Part shown: piece by piece, positions 1 through 7,060 of the stretch
Layout: every line of letters begins with the position of its first letter
Position numbering within the stretch: position 1 is the stretch's first letter
From: an uncultured Eubacterium sp.
GTDB lineage: Bacteria > Bacillota > Clostridia > Lachnospirales > Lachnospiraceae
Direction of reading: 5' to 3'
NCBI GenBank assembly: GCA_905236295.1
Contig: CAJOQF010000039.1
Span: 1 to 12,357, forward strand
DNA: 12,357 nucleotides
Made by a program: the position numbers and the translations under genes
The notes under the pieces: generated by a model
Seen by the model: the letters and a program-made list of their open reading frames with translations, nothing else
What the model was told of the DNA's origin: nothing
Databases searched by the model: none

Positions 1-242
1 CCTTCTGCTGTCTGTACTGCTGAAACGCCGTCTTCTGCGTTTGTTGATGCTCTGTCCAAGCCCTTGATCTGCTTGCGCATCTTCTCTGATATTGAAAGTC
101 CTGCCGCATCGTCTGCTGCACGATTTATTCTATATCCACTTGAAAGTTTTTCTGTCGACTTAGCCTGTGCTGCTGTTGTTACTCCAAGAACTCTGTTAGC
201 GTTAACTGCCTGCATGTTGTGTTGAACTACCATTGTACTCAT
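1..242 (-). CDS. flagellin, N-terminal part (runs off the left edge)
   Basis: Structural subunit of the flagellar filament, exported by the flagellar type III apparatus. The 80 visible residues begin [17 protein letters not shown] and continue through the highly conserved D0/D1 stretch with [20 protein letters not shown] and an end like [11 protein letters not shown], which is diagnostic for bacterial flagellin. The ATG at 240-242 is chosen because AAGGAGG at 250-256 sits 7 nt upstream; the internal ATG at 231-233 (residue 4) lacks such spacing. The gene is cut by the window edge, so length and C-terminal domain are unknown. It has its own sigma-28-type promoter (504-530) and an unusually long, structured leader with several GGA motifs, which suggests CsrA-type translational control in addition to sigma-28 control. 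The gene (hag/fliC) cannot be told from paralogues because Lachnospiraceae often carry several flagellins. Confidence 0.96.
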   Translation of the reverse strand, partial: MSTMVVQHNMQAVNANRVLGVTTAAQAKSTEKLSSGYRINRAADDAAGLSISEKMRKQIKGLDRASTNAEDGVSAVQTAE

Positions 243-497
243 AATATTTCCTCCTTGATATCCTTAATATCCTATTCTACAATACTCTTTTTGCTTTGCC
301 TTAAGACTGATCCGGCTTTTACATCCTATTCTTATTAATACCGTTTACCTAAAGCTTCTGCGTTTACTATTTTTGTTTTCTTTTTGTGGTTCAACACTTT
401 ATTCCCTGCGTCCACCCTGACGTCCTGTCAAAGCCCGCCAAAAGTGTTAAACCTTATTATGATTTGTACTGGCCATGTTCAAATCTTGTTTGTTACA
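243..497 (-). promoter_or_regulatory. long structured flagellin 5' leader with GGA (CsrA-type) sites
   Basis: Leader between the predicted sigma-28 start (near 497) and the flagellin ATG, about 250 nt. No credible ORF is present. A 13-bp stem (388-400 with 441-453, one G-U pair) encloses a 40-nt loop containing GGA motifs; one lies in a small hairpin with stem TGAC/GTCA and loop AGGAC (418-430), reading UGACAGGACGU, close to the CsrA SELEX consensus. Just before the start codon, GGA recurs in AATAGGAT, TTAAGGAT and the Shine-Dalgarno AAGGAGGA. The middle one lies in a 5-bp stem GATAT/ATATC with loop TAAGG (257-271). In Bacillus subtilis CsrA represses hag by binding GGA sites at and upstream of the Shine-Dalgarno; the same arrangement is inferred here. 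CsrA itself is not in the window. Confidence 0.6.
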
Positions 498-503
498 CCA
501 TAT

Positions 504-530
504 ATATCGGAGTGACTTTTAAATACTTAA
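504..530 (-). promoter_or_regulatory. sigma-28 (FliA/SigD) type promoter of flagellin
   Basis: On the minus strand TTAAG (526-530) is followed by a 15-nt spacer and CCGATAT (504-510), matching the SigD/FliA pattern TAAA-N15-CCGATAT with one change in the -35. It lies upstream of flagellin and points toward it, as expected for a late (class III) flagellar gene. The 12 bases around the -35, AGGGGTTAAGTA (524-535), recur exactly at 1005-1016 in a second promoter. Confidence 0.82.
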
Positions 531-644
531 CCCCTTTTTTAATTTTTTTTGGAATTTTAACCAGGGCGCCAGAAATGCCGCCCTCTGTCCCAATTTTCGT
601 TGGTAGAATTATAAAATTAAAAGGCTTCGGGATTCATAAAATCG

Positions 645-674
645 AAAAAAATCGAATTGCAACTTGAATGTTGC
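645..674 (-). terminator. weak intrinsic terminator at the end of the GGA-hairpin RNA
   Basis: Minus-strand hairpin GCAAC/GTTGC (659-663 with 670-674, 6-nt loop) followed after about 7 nt by seven T (645-651). The stem is short and the T-tract displaced, so termination may be incomplete and some transcripts could read into the flagellin promoter region. It is the best candidate 3' end for the non-coding RNA upstream; a different end between 500 and 720 is possible. Confidence 0.35.
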
Positions 675-977
675 CTGTGATGATGCCATGTGAGTTTTAA
701 GAAGTTAACTCAGCATATAATTTTGACCTATCATCCATGATATTTTATTCTTCCCTGAACCTTAGCACAACTCCCTGTCGTACCGTTTGGATGCAACTCC
801 CTGTCGCACCCCACTGCCGGAGCATCCTTGTCCGGCTTGCTGCGATTTCCTTATCACAGCTCTCAGGACTTCCTTATCCTAAGTTCACTTTAGGACCTCC
901 TGTCCTAAATCTCATTGAAAGCTTCATGTCCTTATGCTTCTCTCATCATCCATAAGCATGACATTTCAAGCTTTACA
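645..977 (-). ncRNA. candidate CsrB-like RNA: array of GGA-loop hairpins
   Basis: A 330-nt region with no credible ORF, transcribed on the minus strand from a sigma-28-type promoter. In order from the 5' end: a 6-bp hairpin (934-959) with GGA in a large loop; a perfect 8-bp stem 889-896/902-909, loop AGGAG; a 7-bp stem 862-868/877-883, loop TAAGGAAG; a 7-bp stem 840-846/853-859, loop AAGGAA; a 6-bp GCCGGA/TCCGGC stem 816-821/831-836, loop CAAGGATGC; a 9-bp stem 789-797/803-811, loop AGGGA; an 8-bp stem 764-771/777-784, loop AGGGA; and a 5-bp stem 729-733/738-742, loop TGGA. Several stems hold through G-U pairs. GGA repeatedly placed in hairpin loops, with flanks such as ACAAGGAUG, is the hallmark of CsrB/CsrC/RsmY/RsmZ RNAs that sequester CsrA. 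I know of no such RNA described in Firmicutes, where FliW is the known CsrA antagonist. The structure is read directly; CsrA binding is inferred. Confidence 0.72.
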
Positions 978-983
978 ACTCAT

Positions 984-1011
984 ATATCGAGTTTTATATA
1001 ACATTACTTAA
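984..1011 (-). promoter_or_regulatory. sigma-28 type promoter of the GGA-hairpin RNA
   Basis: Minus strand TTAAG (1007-1011), 16-nt spacer, TCGATAT (984-990). The -35 region shares the 12 bases AGGGGTTAAGTA (1005-1016) exactly with the flagellin promoter, and the -10 differs by one base (TCGATAT against CCGATAT). The predicted start is near 977, about 20 nt before the first GGA hairpin. The match to the neighbouring flagellin promoter makes common control by the flagellar sigma factor likely. Confidence 0.72.
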
Positions 1012-1050
1012 CCCCTGCTTTACAATTTTTTCATTTTTTCATTTTTTTCG

Positions 1051-1108
1051 AATGAAAAAAAGATTTCTTAAAAACCCTGCCGGACAGCTCAGTTGCCCGG
1101 CAGGGTTT
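1051..1108 (-). terminator. strong intrinsic terminator of the NuoEFG-like operon
   Basis: A perfect 12-bp stem, AAACCCTGCCGG (1072-1083) with its complement (1097-1108), encloses a 13-nt loop. On the minus strand it begins 3 nt after the stop codon of the large oxidoreductase and is followed by a T-rich run. It separates the metabolic operon from the flagellar RNA promoter that starts about 60 bp further on. Confidence 0.92.
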
Positions 1109-1111
1109 ACA

Positions 1112-4100
1112 TTACGGAAATATTCTCAAATGATCGGTTCCTTTAACCTGATCTATGAACTTATCCGCCTTACTCTTATAGAAAGTAATCTTTTCAGGCT
1201 TAAGTACGCCTCCACCGATTATCTCCCCATCTTCAACACTTCTATAGAAAGCCAGATTGGATTTCATATCGCGCTGTATATCATCGAGATTTTTGTAAGG
1301 AAGCTCGATGGAAATGCGTTTTGAGAAAGATCTTGCTATCTCATTGGATGTTGGACCATAAGGTTTGGCCACAGCATTTGTAGACTGAAGTCGTCTTTCC
1401 GTATTTATAAACGTACCGTCGGCATGTATAGGTGCAGGACCGGAGAGTACGATATCCGCCATCCTTGCCGCCTGTGTCATATGCGTATCGCATACCATAA
1501 GGAAATCGAGATCTTTTAAGTACTTCGGATCCGGATCTTCTCCTATTATTATAAGGCCTCTCACTCCTTCTAATACTTCCGGACCGTCCGTTATTCCAAG
1601 ATAGATGAGTCCCTGCGAATTGTTCTCCGGCCGTAAAAGTACGATGCCGTCTCTCGGACTGCCGATATGTCCGCTTATTGCCGCAATCTCCGCAATTAAT
1701 CTTGCACACTCCTCAGATACAATGTTTTGCTGATATACAAACATCGCCTTCTTTGCCCCGGCATAGAGGTTTGCAAGCTCCTGTGCCTCATCGGAAACTT
1801 TTACCCTCGATACGGATTTTTTAAATTCATCAAATCCTTCGAGTTTCTCAAGCTCATCGTCATCCTTCTCTTTAATGACCGCTTTTGCCATAGCCCGGAA
1901 GAAGTCTACGCTGTCGTCCACTTCTATTATACTGTGCGCAAATGCTATGTTTTGCGGCACCCTTCCTTTAGCGCAGACAAAGATAACCTTTGCGCCGTTC
2001 TTTGAGGCCTGCATAAGCTTCACTCTCATGATCGGATTCGCGTTGACATAGTAACCCGCAACGACGATCACCTCCGTTCCCAGAAGTTCATCCATAGTAT
2101 TCATGGATGCGTCAACTCCGAACACTTCCTTTACGCCGTTTCTCCTGTTTGAGAACGAGAACACTTTTATACCGAATTTGTCCGCAATCGATTTGGCAAC
2201 AAACGCTTCCTCGTTGGTTACGCGTCCGGAAATCGCAAGTGCCATAGCGTCATGACTGTATCTAGATATGATCGACATCATATTTCTGACCGTTATCATC
2301 ATCGCTGCGTGATGTCCGGACTCCTCGAAAGTGCCATCCTTCTGTTTAATAAGAGAGCGTTTGATAATTCCCTCTCCGTTATCGGCACTGGAGAATCCGA
2401 ATTTTCCGTTTGCGCAGAGCAAGCCTCTGTTCACCGCTCCGAATTTATCCGGTCGTGATTTTACAAGTCTGTCGTTATACACTTCGATAACCTGAGTACA
2501 TCCGATTGAGCAGTGTGAACATACCGCCTTTATCTTTTCGGTTTTTTGCGGTATCTGCTTCTTCTGAGGCTGAACCTCCTGCAATGCTCCGGTCGGGCAC
2601 ATGGTCACGCACTGTCCGCACGAAATACATCCCGCCTCTGAGAGATTCTTGCGAAGAGCCGGAAGAACCACCGTGTCAAATCCTCTCTCAACAAATCCGA
2701 GTGCACCGACTCCCATGACCTGGTCGCAGACGCGCACGCAGAGTCCACAGAGAATACATTTATTAGGATCACGGATTATAAATCTGTCGCCGTTCTCCTC
2801 AGGGTGATCCTGAACCTCACCCATAAATCTCTCCGGTTCAACATTGTACTGATTTGCAAATTTTATCAGCTTGCATTCAAAGTAATCCTTACATCCGCAC
2901 TCAAGGCATCGTGATGCATCTTCAATCGCCTGCTCCTTGGTATATCCCGGCGACTCAAGGAAGATGGTTCTTCTGACCTCCGGCGCCATCTCAAGTTTCT
3001 TAGGTCTGAACTGTCTCTCCCTGTCCTCAAAAGTCTCTTCCGTGATATCATCTCTTACAACATTGTATTCAGGCTCATACGGAATTATATCTCCCTTGAG
3101 ATACGAGTTTACAACCTCGCTTCCCTTCTTTGCATCACCGATGGCTTCAACTGCGATCGAAACCTTGTCGTTTCCGCAGTCACCGCCGGCAAACACTCCC
3201 GGAATCTTTGTCATAAAGGTCTTCGGATCGTACATTATGGAATCCTTCTTTGTAAATTCCACACCGTCGATCCCCTCCGGGTTAACCTGCTGGCCTATCG
3301 CCATGATGATCATATCGACGTCGAGTTCTTCGGTCTTGCCCTCAACCGCATGCGGAGAACGTCTTCCGCTCTCATCAGGCTCTCCGAGTTCCATGACCTG
3401 AAGGGTCATTCCGCTGACCTCTCCGTTTTTGTTCTTGTGAATCTTTAGAGGGTTTCTCAGATTCTTAAATATTACACCCTCCTCCCCGGCTTCTTTTATC
3501 TCATCCGGGGCAGCCGGCATTTCATCCTTTGTACGGCGATAAATGTTGTAAACTTTTTCCGAACCGAATCGAACAGCTGAACGGCATGCGTCCATCGCGG
3601 TGTTACCTCCACCGATAACAGCAACTCTCTTGCCCATGAAGAAGGAAACATTTCGCTCTATATTCCCGAGGAACTCTATACCGCCGATAATACCCTTGGC
3701 GTCATCTCCCTCACAGTGAACTCCGGTTGACTTCCACGCACCGATCCCGAGACAGATGGCATCATATTTTCTCTGAAGGGATTCAAAAGAAATATCCTCT
3801 CCAACCCTTGTATTTGTGACAAGTTCAACACCCATCTCGCAGATAAAATCGATCTCCTGTTGAAGCACAGACTTCGGGAGTCTGTACTCGGGGATACCAT
3901 AGCGAAGCATTCCTCCCGCATACGGCATTGACTCGTAAATAGTAACCGAATGACCGTATCTTGCAAGGAAATACGCCATCGAAAGTCCGTAAGGTCCTCC
4001 GCCGATCACCGCAACCTTCTTGCCGGTCGGCTTTTCGCACACAGGCAGAAATGCCTCATGCCCGTCATATACCGTATCCGCCGCTACTCTCTTTAACTCA

Positions 4101-4603
4101 ACAATGCTTATAGGCTCATCCTGCAAACCGCGACGGCACGCTTTCTCGCACGGATGCGGGCAGACACGTCCTATCGAGCCCGGCAGAGGAATGTTTTCTT
4201 TTATAAGATCAAACGCTTCCCTGAAACGTCCCTCAGCGATAAGCCCGACATAGCCCTGGCAGTCAGTCTGTGCCGGACATGCCTTGGCACATGGCGGACG
4301 GCAGTCGCCCCGGTGATTGGAAAGAAGAAGTTCAAGATTTGTCTTTCTCGACTCAATCACTCTTTTTGATCTCGTGTTTACAACCATACCCGGCGCAACT
4401 TCAGTGGCGCAGGATTTAAGCAATTTCGGATTGCCCTCAACCTCAACCACGCATATTCCGCACGATCCGTAAATCTCGGTCCTCTCATCAAAGCAGAGAG
4501 TAGGTATCTCTATTCCGTTTTCTCTGGCGACCTCAAGTATAGTCTGCCCTCTGTGGCAGACCAGCTCTCTTCCGTCTATATTAATCTGTATCTTATCAAC
4601 CAT
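1112..4603 (-). CDS. NuoG/GltD-like fused iron-sulfur flavoprotein, large subunit of an NAD(P)H-ferredoxin oxidoreductase
   Basis: Predicted cytoplasmic electron-transfer subunit of 1163 residues. Domains in order: NuoG-type [2Fe-2S] ferredoxin (Cys37, 48, 51, 65); a cysteine-rich linker (His97, Cys101, 105, 109, 115, then Cys148, 152, 156) as in GltD; an FAD fold (GGGPYG, 201-206); an NADPH-type Rossmann fold (GGGNTAMD at 331, YRR at 355); the FAD motif AGGDCG (472-477); a Cys cluster (566-577); two [4Fe-4S] motifs (616-626, 659-669); a molybdopterin-oxidoreductase-like Fe-S motif (695, 698, 702, 730); and a tail with HADGTFINTERRLQ (1060-1073). The tail is short and lacks a recognisable dinucleotide-binding end, so, as in NuoG, it probably carries no molybdenum. 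ATG at 4603 is chosen because AGGAGGT (4611-4617) lies 7 nt upstream; an in-frame GTG at 4612 falls inside that site. The site overlaps the upstream TAG stop, implying translational coupling. The architecture suggests an NADH/NADPH/ferredoxin transhydrogenase (Stn-like); formate dehydrogenase is less likely. Confidence 0.9.
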   Translation of the reverse strand: MVDKIQINIDGRELVCHRGQTILEVARENGIEIPTLCFDERTEIYGSCGICVVEVEGNPKLLKSCATEVAPGMVVNTRSKRVIESRKTNLELLLSNHRGDCRPPCAKACPAQTDCQGYVGLIAEGRFREAFDLIKENIPLPGSIGRVCPHPCEKACRRGLQDEPISIVELKRVAADTVYDGHEAFLPVCEKPTGKKVAVIGGGPYGLSMAYFLARYGHSVTIYESMPYAGGMLRYGIPEYRLPKSVLQQEIDFICEMGVELVTNTRVGEDISFESLQRKYDAICLGIGAWKSTGVHCEGDDAKGIIGGIEFLGNIERNVSFFMGKRVAVIGGGNTAMDACRSAVRFGSEKVYNIYRRTKDEMPAAPDEIKEAGEEGVIFKNLRNPLKIHKNKNGEVSGMTLQVMELGEPDESGRRSPHAVEGKTEELDVDMIIMAIGQQVNPEGIDGVEFTKKDSIMYDPKTFMTKIPGVFAGGDCGNDKVSIAVEAIGDAKKGSEVVNSYLKGDIIPYEPEYNVVRDDITEETFEDRERQFRPKKLEMAPEVRRTIFLESPGYTKEQAIEDASRCLECGCKDYFECKLIKFANQYNVEPERFMGEVQDHPEENGDRFIIRDPNKCILCGLCVRVCDQVMGVGALGFVERGFDTVVLPALRKNLSEAGCISCGQCVTMCPTGALQEVQPQKKQIPQKTEKIKAVCSHCSIGCTQVIEVYNDRLVKSRPDKFGAVNRGLLCANGKFGFSSADNGEGIIKRSLIKQKDGTFEESGHHAAMMITVRNMMSIISRYSHDAMALAISGRVTNEEAFVAKSIADKFGIKVFSFSNRRNGVKEVFGVDASMNTMDELLGTEVIVVAGYYVNANPIMRVKLMQASKNGAKVIFVCAKGRVPQNIAFAHSIIEVDDSVDFFRAMAKAVIKEKDDDELEKLEGFDEFKKSVSRVKVSDEAQELANLYAGAKKAMFVYQQNIVSEECARLIAEIAAISGHIGSPRDGIVLLRPENNSQGLIYLGITDGPEVLEGVRGLIIIGEDPDPKYLKDLDFLMVCDTHMTQAARMADIVLSGPAPIHADGTFINTERRLQSTNAVAKPYGPTSNEIARSFSKRISIELPYKNLDDIQRDMKSNLAFYRSVEDGEIIGGGVLKPEKITFYKSKADKFIDQVKGTDHLRIFP

Positions 4604-4615
4604 TCTCCCCACCTC

Positions 4616-6370
4616 CTATTCTACATTCACTGCCTGGAATTTGCAGTGTTCAGCACATTTACCGCACTTGATACACTTGTCATTGTCGATGACATGCTTT
4701 TGCTTAACCTTGCCCGATATAGCGTCGACCGGACAATTCTTTGCACAGAGCGTACATCCGACGCACTTGTCGGAAATCGAATAACTTATAAGTGCCTTAC
4801 ACGATTTGGCTGTACACTTGTGATTGTAAATGTGATCTTCGTACTCGTTTCTGAAATATCTGATGGTGGTGAGAACCGGATTTGGCGCAGTCTGACCAAG
4901 TCCGCACATAGCTCCGTCCCTGATCTTCATCGCAAGCTCCTCCAACAGTTCAATGTCACCCGGCTTGCCCTCTCCGTTTGTGATCCTCTCTAAGATCTCA
5001 AGCATTCTCTTTGTTCCGATACGACAATAATTGCATTTGCCGCAAGACTCATCCCTTGTAAAATCGAGGAAATATCTCGCCATATCTACCATGCAGGTAG
5101 TCTCATCCATTACGATCATACCACCCGATCCGACAATGGCTCCGGTTTTTCCGATCGACTCATAGTCAACGGGCGTATCGACAAGGCTTGCAGGAATACA
5201 ACCGCCGGACGGTCCACCCATCTGGACAGCCTTGAACTCCTTGTCCTCCTTTATTCCTCCGCCCATCTTATATATTACTTCTTTTATAGGAAGACCCATC
5301 GGCACCTCTACAAGGCCGCCTTTTTTGATCTTTCCGGCAAGAGCGAACACCTTTGATCCGTTACTCTTTTGTGTTCCGCGAGCCGCAAACGCCTCGCCAC
5401 CGTTTCTGATGATCCACGCAACGTTGGCATATGTTTCAACGTTATTGATATTAGTAGGCTTCTGCCAATATCCCTTCTGTGCCGGGAATGGCGGTTTCAG
5501 TCTCGGCATACCTCTCTCGCCCTCAAGCGAAGCGATGAGCGCCGTCTCCTCTCCGCAGACAAACGCTCCGGCTCCCGCCTTGATCCTGATGTCAAAATCA
5601 ATATCGGTCCCGAATATACCTTTGCCGAGATATCCCTTCTTTCTCGCCTGCTCAAGCGCTATCTCAAGTCGGATGATCGCAAGCGGATACTCCGCTCTTA
5701 CATAGATGACACCCTCGGTGGCACCCATGGCATAACCGCCGATTATCATGCCCTCAAGCACTGCATTCGGATCGCCCTCGAGAACCGAACGATCCATGAA
5801 AGCTCCCGGATCTCCCTCGTCGGCATTACATACAATATATTTTTCATCGGCATCATTCCGGCGCGCCGCATCCCACTTGAACCATGTCGGGAATCCCGCA
5901 CCGCCTCGGCCTCTCAGACCCGATATCTTTATAACCTCGATAACCTCCTCCGGAGTCATCTTTGTAAGCGCCTTCTTCGCGGCCTTATATCCATCGCGCT
6001 TTACATATTCCTCGATGCGCTCAGGATTTATCACTCCGCAGTTTCTTAAGACTATCCTGTCCTGAGATGAAAGAATGGCAGCATCCTCATCGGATATAAG
6101 CATATCCTTTACAATATTTTTGTTCTTTAAATGTTCCTCAACAATTCTGTCAACATTTTCGGCGTACACCTTTACATACCGCGCCTCAAGCTCGCCCTCG
6201 TCGTTATATACATCGACGATCGGCTCAAGATAACAGGTACCTATACAACCTGTCTTGTCGAGTTTTACATCTTTCAGATCATTCTTTTTTATAAGCTCCT
6301 TTAAAGCTTCTTCCGTCTTTTTGGCGCCGCTGGCAATACCGCAGCTGCCCTGTCCTACAACTACTTTCAT
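4616..6370 (-). CDS. NuoF/HydB-like FMN and iron-sulfur NADH-binding subunit
   Basis: Diaphorase subunit of 584 residues that would bind FMN and NAD(H) and feed Fe-S chains in the same complex. An N-terminal thioredoxin-like [2Fe-2S] domain shows Cys10, 42 and 46, the fourth canonical ligand not being evident. Next comes the 51-kDa Complex I domain with FMN loop GRGGAGFP (154-161), ADEGDPGAF (183-191) and VCGEETALIASLEG (271-284), then an SLBB-like segment and the NuoF [4Fe-4S] site (Cys443, 446, 449, 489). A C-terminal bacterial-type ferredoxin carries two [4Fe-4S] motifs (536-546 and 566-576). This extended form is that of soluble bifurcating enzymes (HydB, HylB and similar), not of respiratory Complex I NuoF. 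The ATG at 6370 has AAAGGAG (6377-6383) 6 nt upstream. It lies 14 nt downstream of the NuoE-like gene, and its stop overlaps the next gene's Shine-Dalgarno. Confidence 0.95.
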   Translation of the reverse strand: MKVVVGQGSCGIASGAKKTEEALKELIKKNDLKDVKLDKTGCIGTCYLEPIVDVYNDEGELEARYVKVYAENVDRIVEEHLKNKNIVKDMLISDEDAAILSSQDRIVLRNCGVINPERIEEYVKRDGYKAAKKALTKMTPEEVIEVIKISGLRGRGGAGFPTWFKWDAARRNDADEKYIVCNADEGDPGAFMDRSVLEGDPNAVLEGMIIGGYAMGATEGVIYVRAEYPLAIIRLEIALEQARKKGYLGKGIFGTDIDFDIRIKAGAGAFVCGEETALIASLEGERGMPRLKPPFPAQKGYWQKPTNINNVETYANVAWIIRNGGEAFAARGTQKSNGSKVFALAGKIKKGGLVEVPMGLPIKEVIYKMGGGIKEDKEFKAVQMGGPSGGCIPASLVDTPVDYESIGKTGAIVGSGGMIVMDETTCMVDMARYFLDFTRDESCGKCNYCRIGTKRMLEILERITNGEGKPGDIELLEELAMKIRDGAMCGLGQTAPNPVLTTIRYFRNEYEDHIYNHKCTAKSCKALISYSISDKCVGCTLCAKNCPVDAISGKVKQKHVIDNDKCIKCGKCAEHCKFQAVNVE

Positions 6371-6384
6371 AAGCTGCTCCTTTC

Positions 6385-6888
6385 CTACGCCCGTTTTCTG
6401 ATCTCTTCAAGCACTTCGACCACCGAATCTTTTGTAAGATTTCCGTAGGTTTCCTCACCATCAGCGCTCTTCACCATCATAACAGGTGCAAGCGAACAGC
6501 ATCCCAGACATGCGACGTTGTTCAATGTAAATAATCCATCTTCAGTTGTCTCGCCGTCTTTGATTTTAAGATGATCGACAATGGCTTCCTCAATTCTGTC
6601 GGCGCCATTGACATGACATGCAGTTCCCTTGCAGAGCATAATAAGGTATTTGCCTACCGGTTCTAAGCGAAACTGTGCGTAGAATGTTGCAACTCCGTAG
6701 ATCTTTGCCGGAAGAATTCCGGTCTTGGCTGAAATGTAATAGATCGCATCCTCAGAAAGATATCCGTATATCTCCTGTGCCTGCTGCAGGATCGTAATAA
6801 GTGACCCCGGCGTTTTCGCATACTTTTCAAGCGTCGGTGCCAAAGCCGTAAAATCCTGCTCGTCATACAAGTTGTTTACGTTTGCCAT
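6385..6888 (-). CDS. NuoE/HydC-like thioredoxin-fold [2Fe-2S] subunit
   Basis: First gene of the operon, 167 residues, the usual length for the 24-kDa Complex I subunit family. The [2Fe-2S] ligands are Cys86 and Cys91 (CKGTAC) and Cys127 and Cys131 (CLGCC), the C-x4-C...C-x3-C pattern of NuoE/HydC. The N-terminal half carries the helical bundle with the conserved IYGVATFYAQF segment. It pairs with the NuoF-like protein to pass electrons between FMN and the Fe-S chain. The ATG at 6888 is preceded by AGGAGGG (6894-6900) at 5 nt. No hydrogenase or formate dehydrogenase catalytic subunit follows within the operon; the third gene is the GltD/NuoG-like fusion, so the trimer itself is probably the complete enzyme. 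Confidence 0.96.
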   Translation of the reverse strand: MANVNNLYDEQDFTALAPTLEKYAKTPGSLITILQQAQEIYGYLSEDAIYYISAKTGILPAKIYGVATFYAQFRLEPVGKYLIMLCKGTACHVNGADRIEEAIVDHLKIKDGETTEDGLFTLNNVACLGCCSLAPVMMVKSADGEETYGNLTKDSVVEVLEEIRKRA

Positions 6889-6900
6889 TATAACCCTCCT

Positions 6901-6994
6901 TTATAACTTGTCATCCGCACCATGCGGAGTTTAAGGAAAGACCGATACGATCAGTCTCCCCTTAACTTTACCATAAGTGCGAAAGCGTTCGCAA
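6901..6994 (-). promoter_or_regulatory. possible promoter and leader hairpins of the NuoEFG-like operon
   Basis: A weak sigma-A-like pair on the minus strand, TTGCGA (6989-6994) and TAAAGT (6965-6970) with an 18-nt spacer, precedes the operon. The leader holds two small hairpins: 6940-6956 (7 bp with one G-U, 3-nt loop) and 6915-6927 (CCGCA/TGCGG, 3-nt loop). I see no Rex operator (TTGTTAA-N4-TTAACAA type) and no riboswitch I recognise. The promoter call is tentative. Confidence 0.3.
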
Positions 6995-7034
6995 GTTTCT
7001 AGGAATGATCAACACGCGACGAACTGTACTTATA

Positions 7035-7060
7035 TAAAAGCACGCCCGTAAACTCGATAT
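7035..7060 (+). promoter_or_regulatory. sigma-28-like promoter pointing into the palindromic element
   Basis: Plus strand TAAA (7035-7038), a 15-nt spacer, TCGATAT (7054-7060). The -10 region shares AAACTCGATAT with the promoter of the GGA-hairpin RNA (its -10 is also TCGATAT). There is no good ORF downstream on the plus strand, so if active it would make a non-coding transcript through 7067-7450. The -10 overlaps the left arm of the palindrome, so the resemblance may be coincidental. Confidence 0.35.

Noticed and set aside
386..667. A 93-codon plus-strand frame antisense to the flagellin leader.
   Set aside because: No ribosome binding site and no protein-like pattern; the region is better explained as promoter and leader.
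729..909. CRISPR array suggested by repeated GGA hairpins.
   Set aside because: The units differ in stem sequence and length, with no constant repeat or regular spacers.
737..955. A 72-codon plus-strand frame over the GGA-hairpin region.
   Set aside because: No Shine-Dalgarno, odd composition, and its internally similar segments are explained by the repeated hairpins on the opposite strand.
1112..4603. Annotation of the large subunit as an [FeFe] hydrogenase.
   Set aside because: None of the H-cluster motifs (TSCCPxW, MPCxxKxxE, ExMACxxGC) is present.
1112..4603. Annotation of the large subunit as a catalytic formate dehydrogenase.
   Set aside because: The molybdopterin-like tail after its Fe-S motif is only about 430 residues, lacks a recognisable dinucleotide-binding end and shows no in-frame UGA; the GltD-like module is foreign to FdhA.
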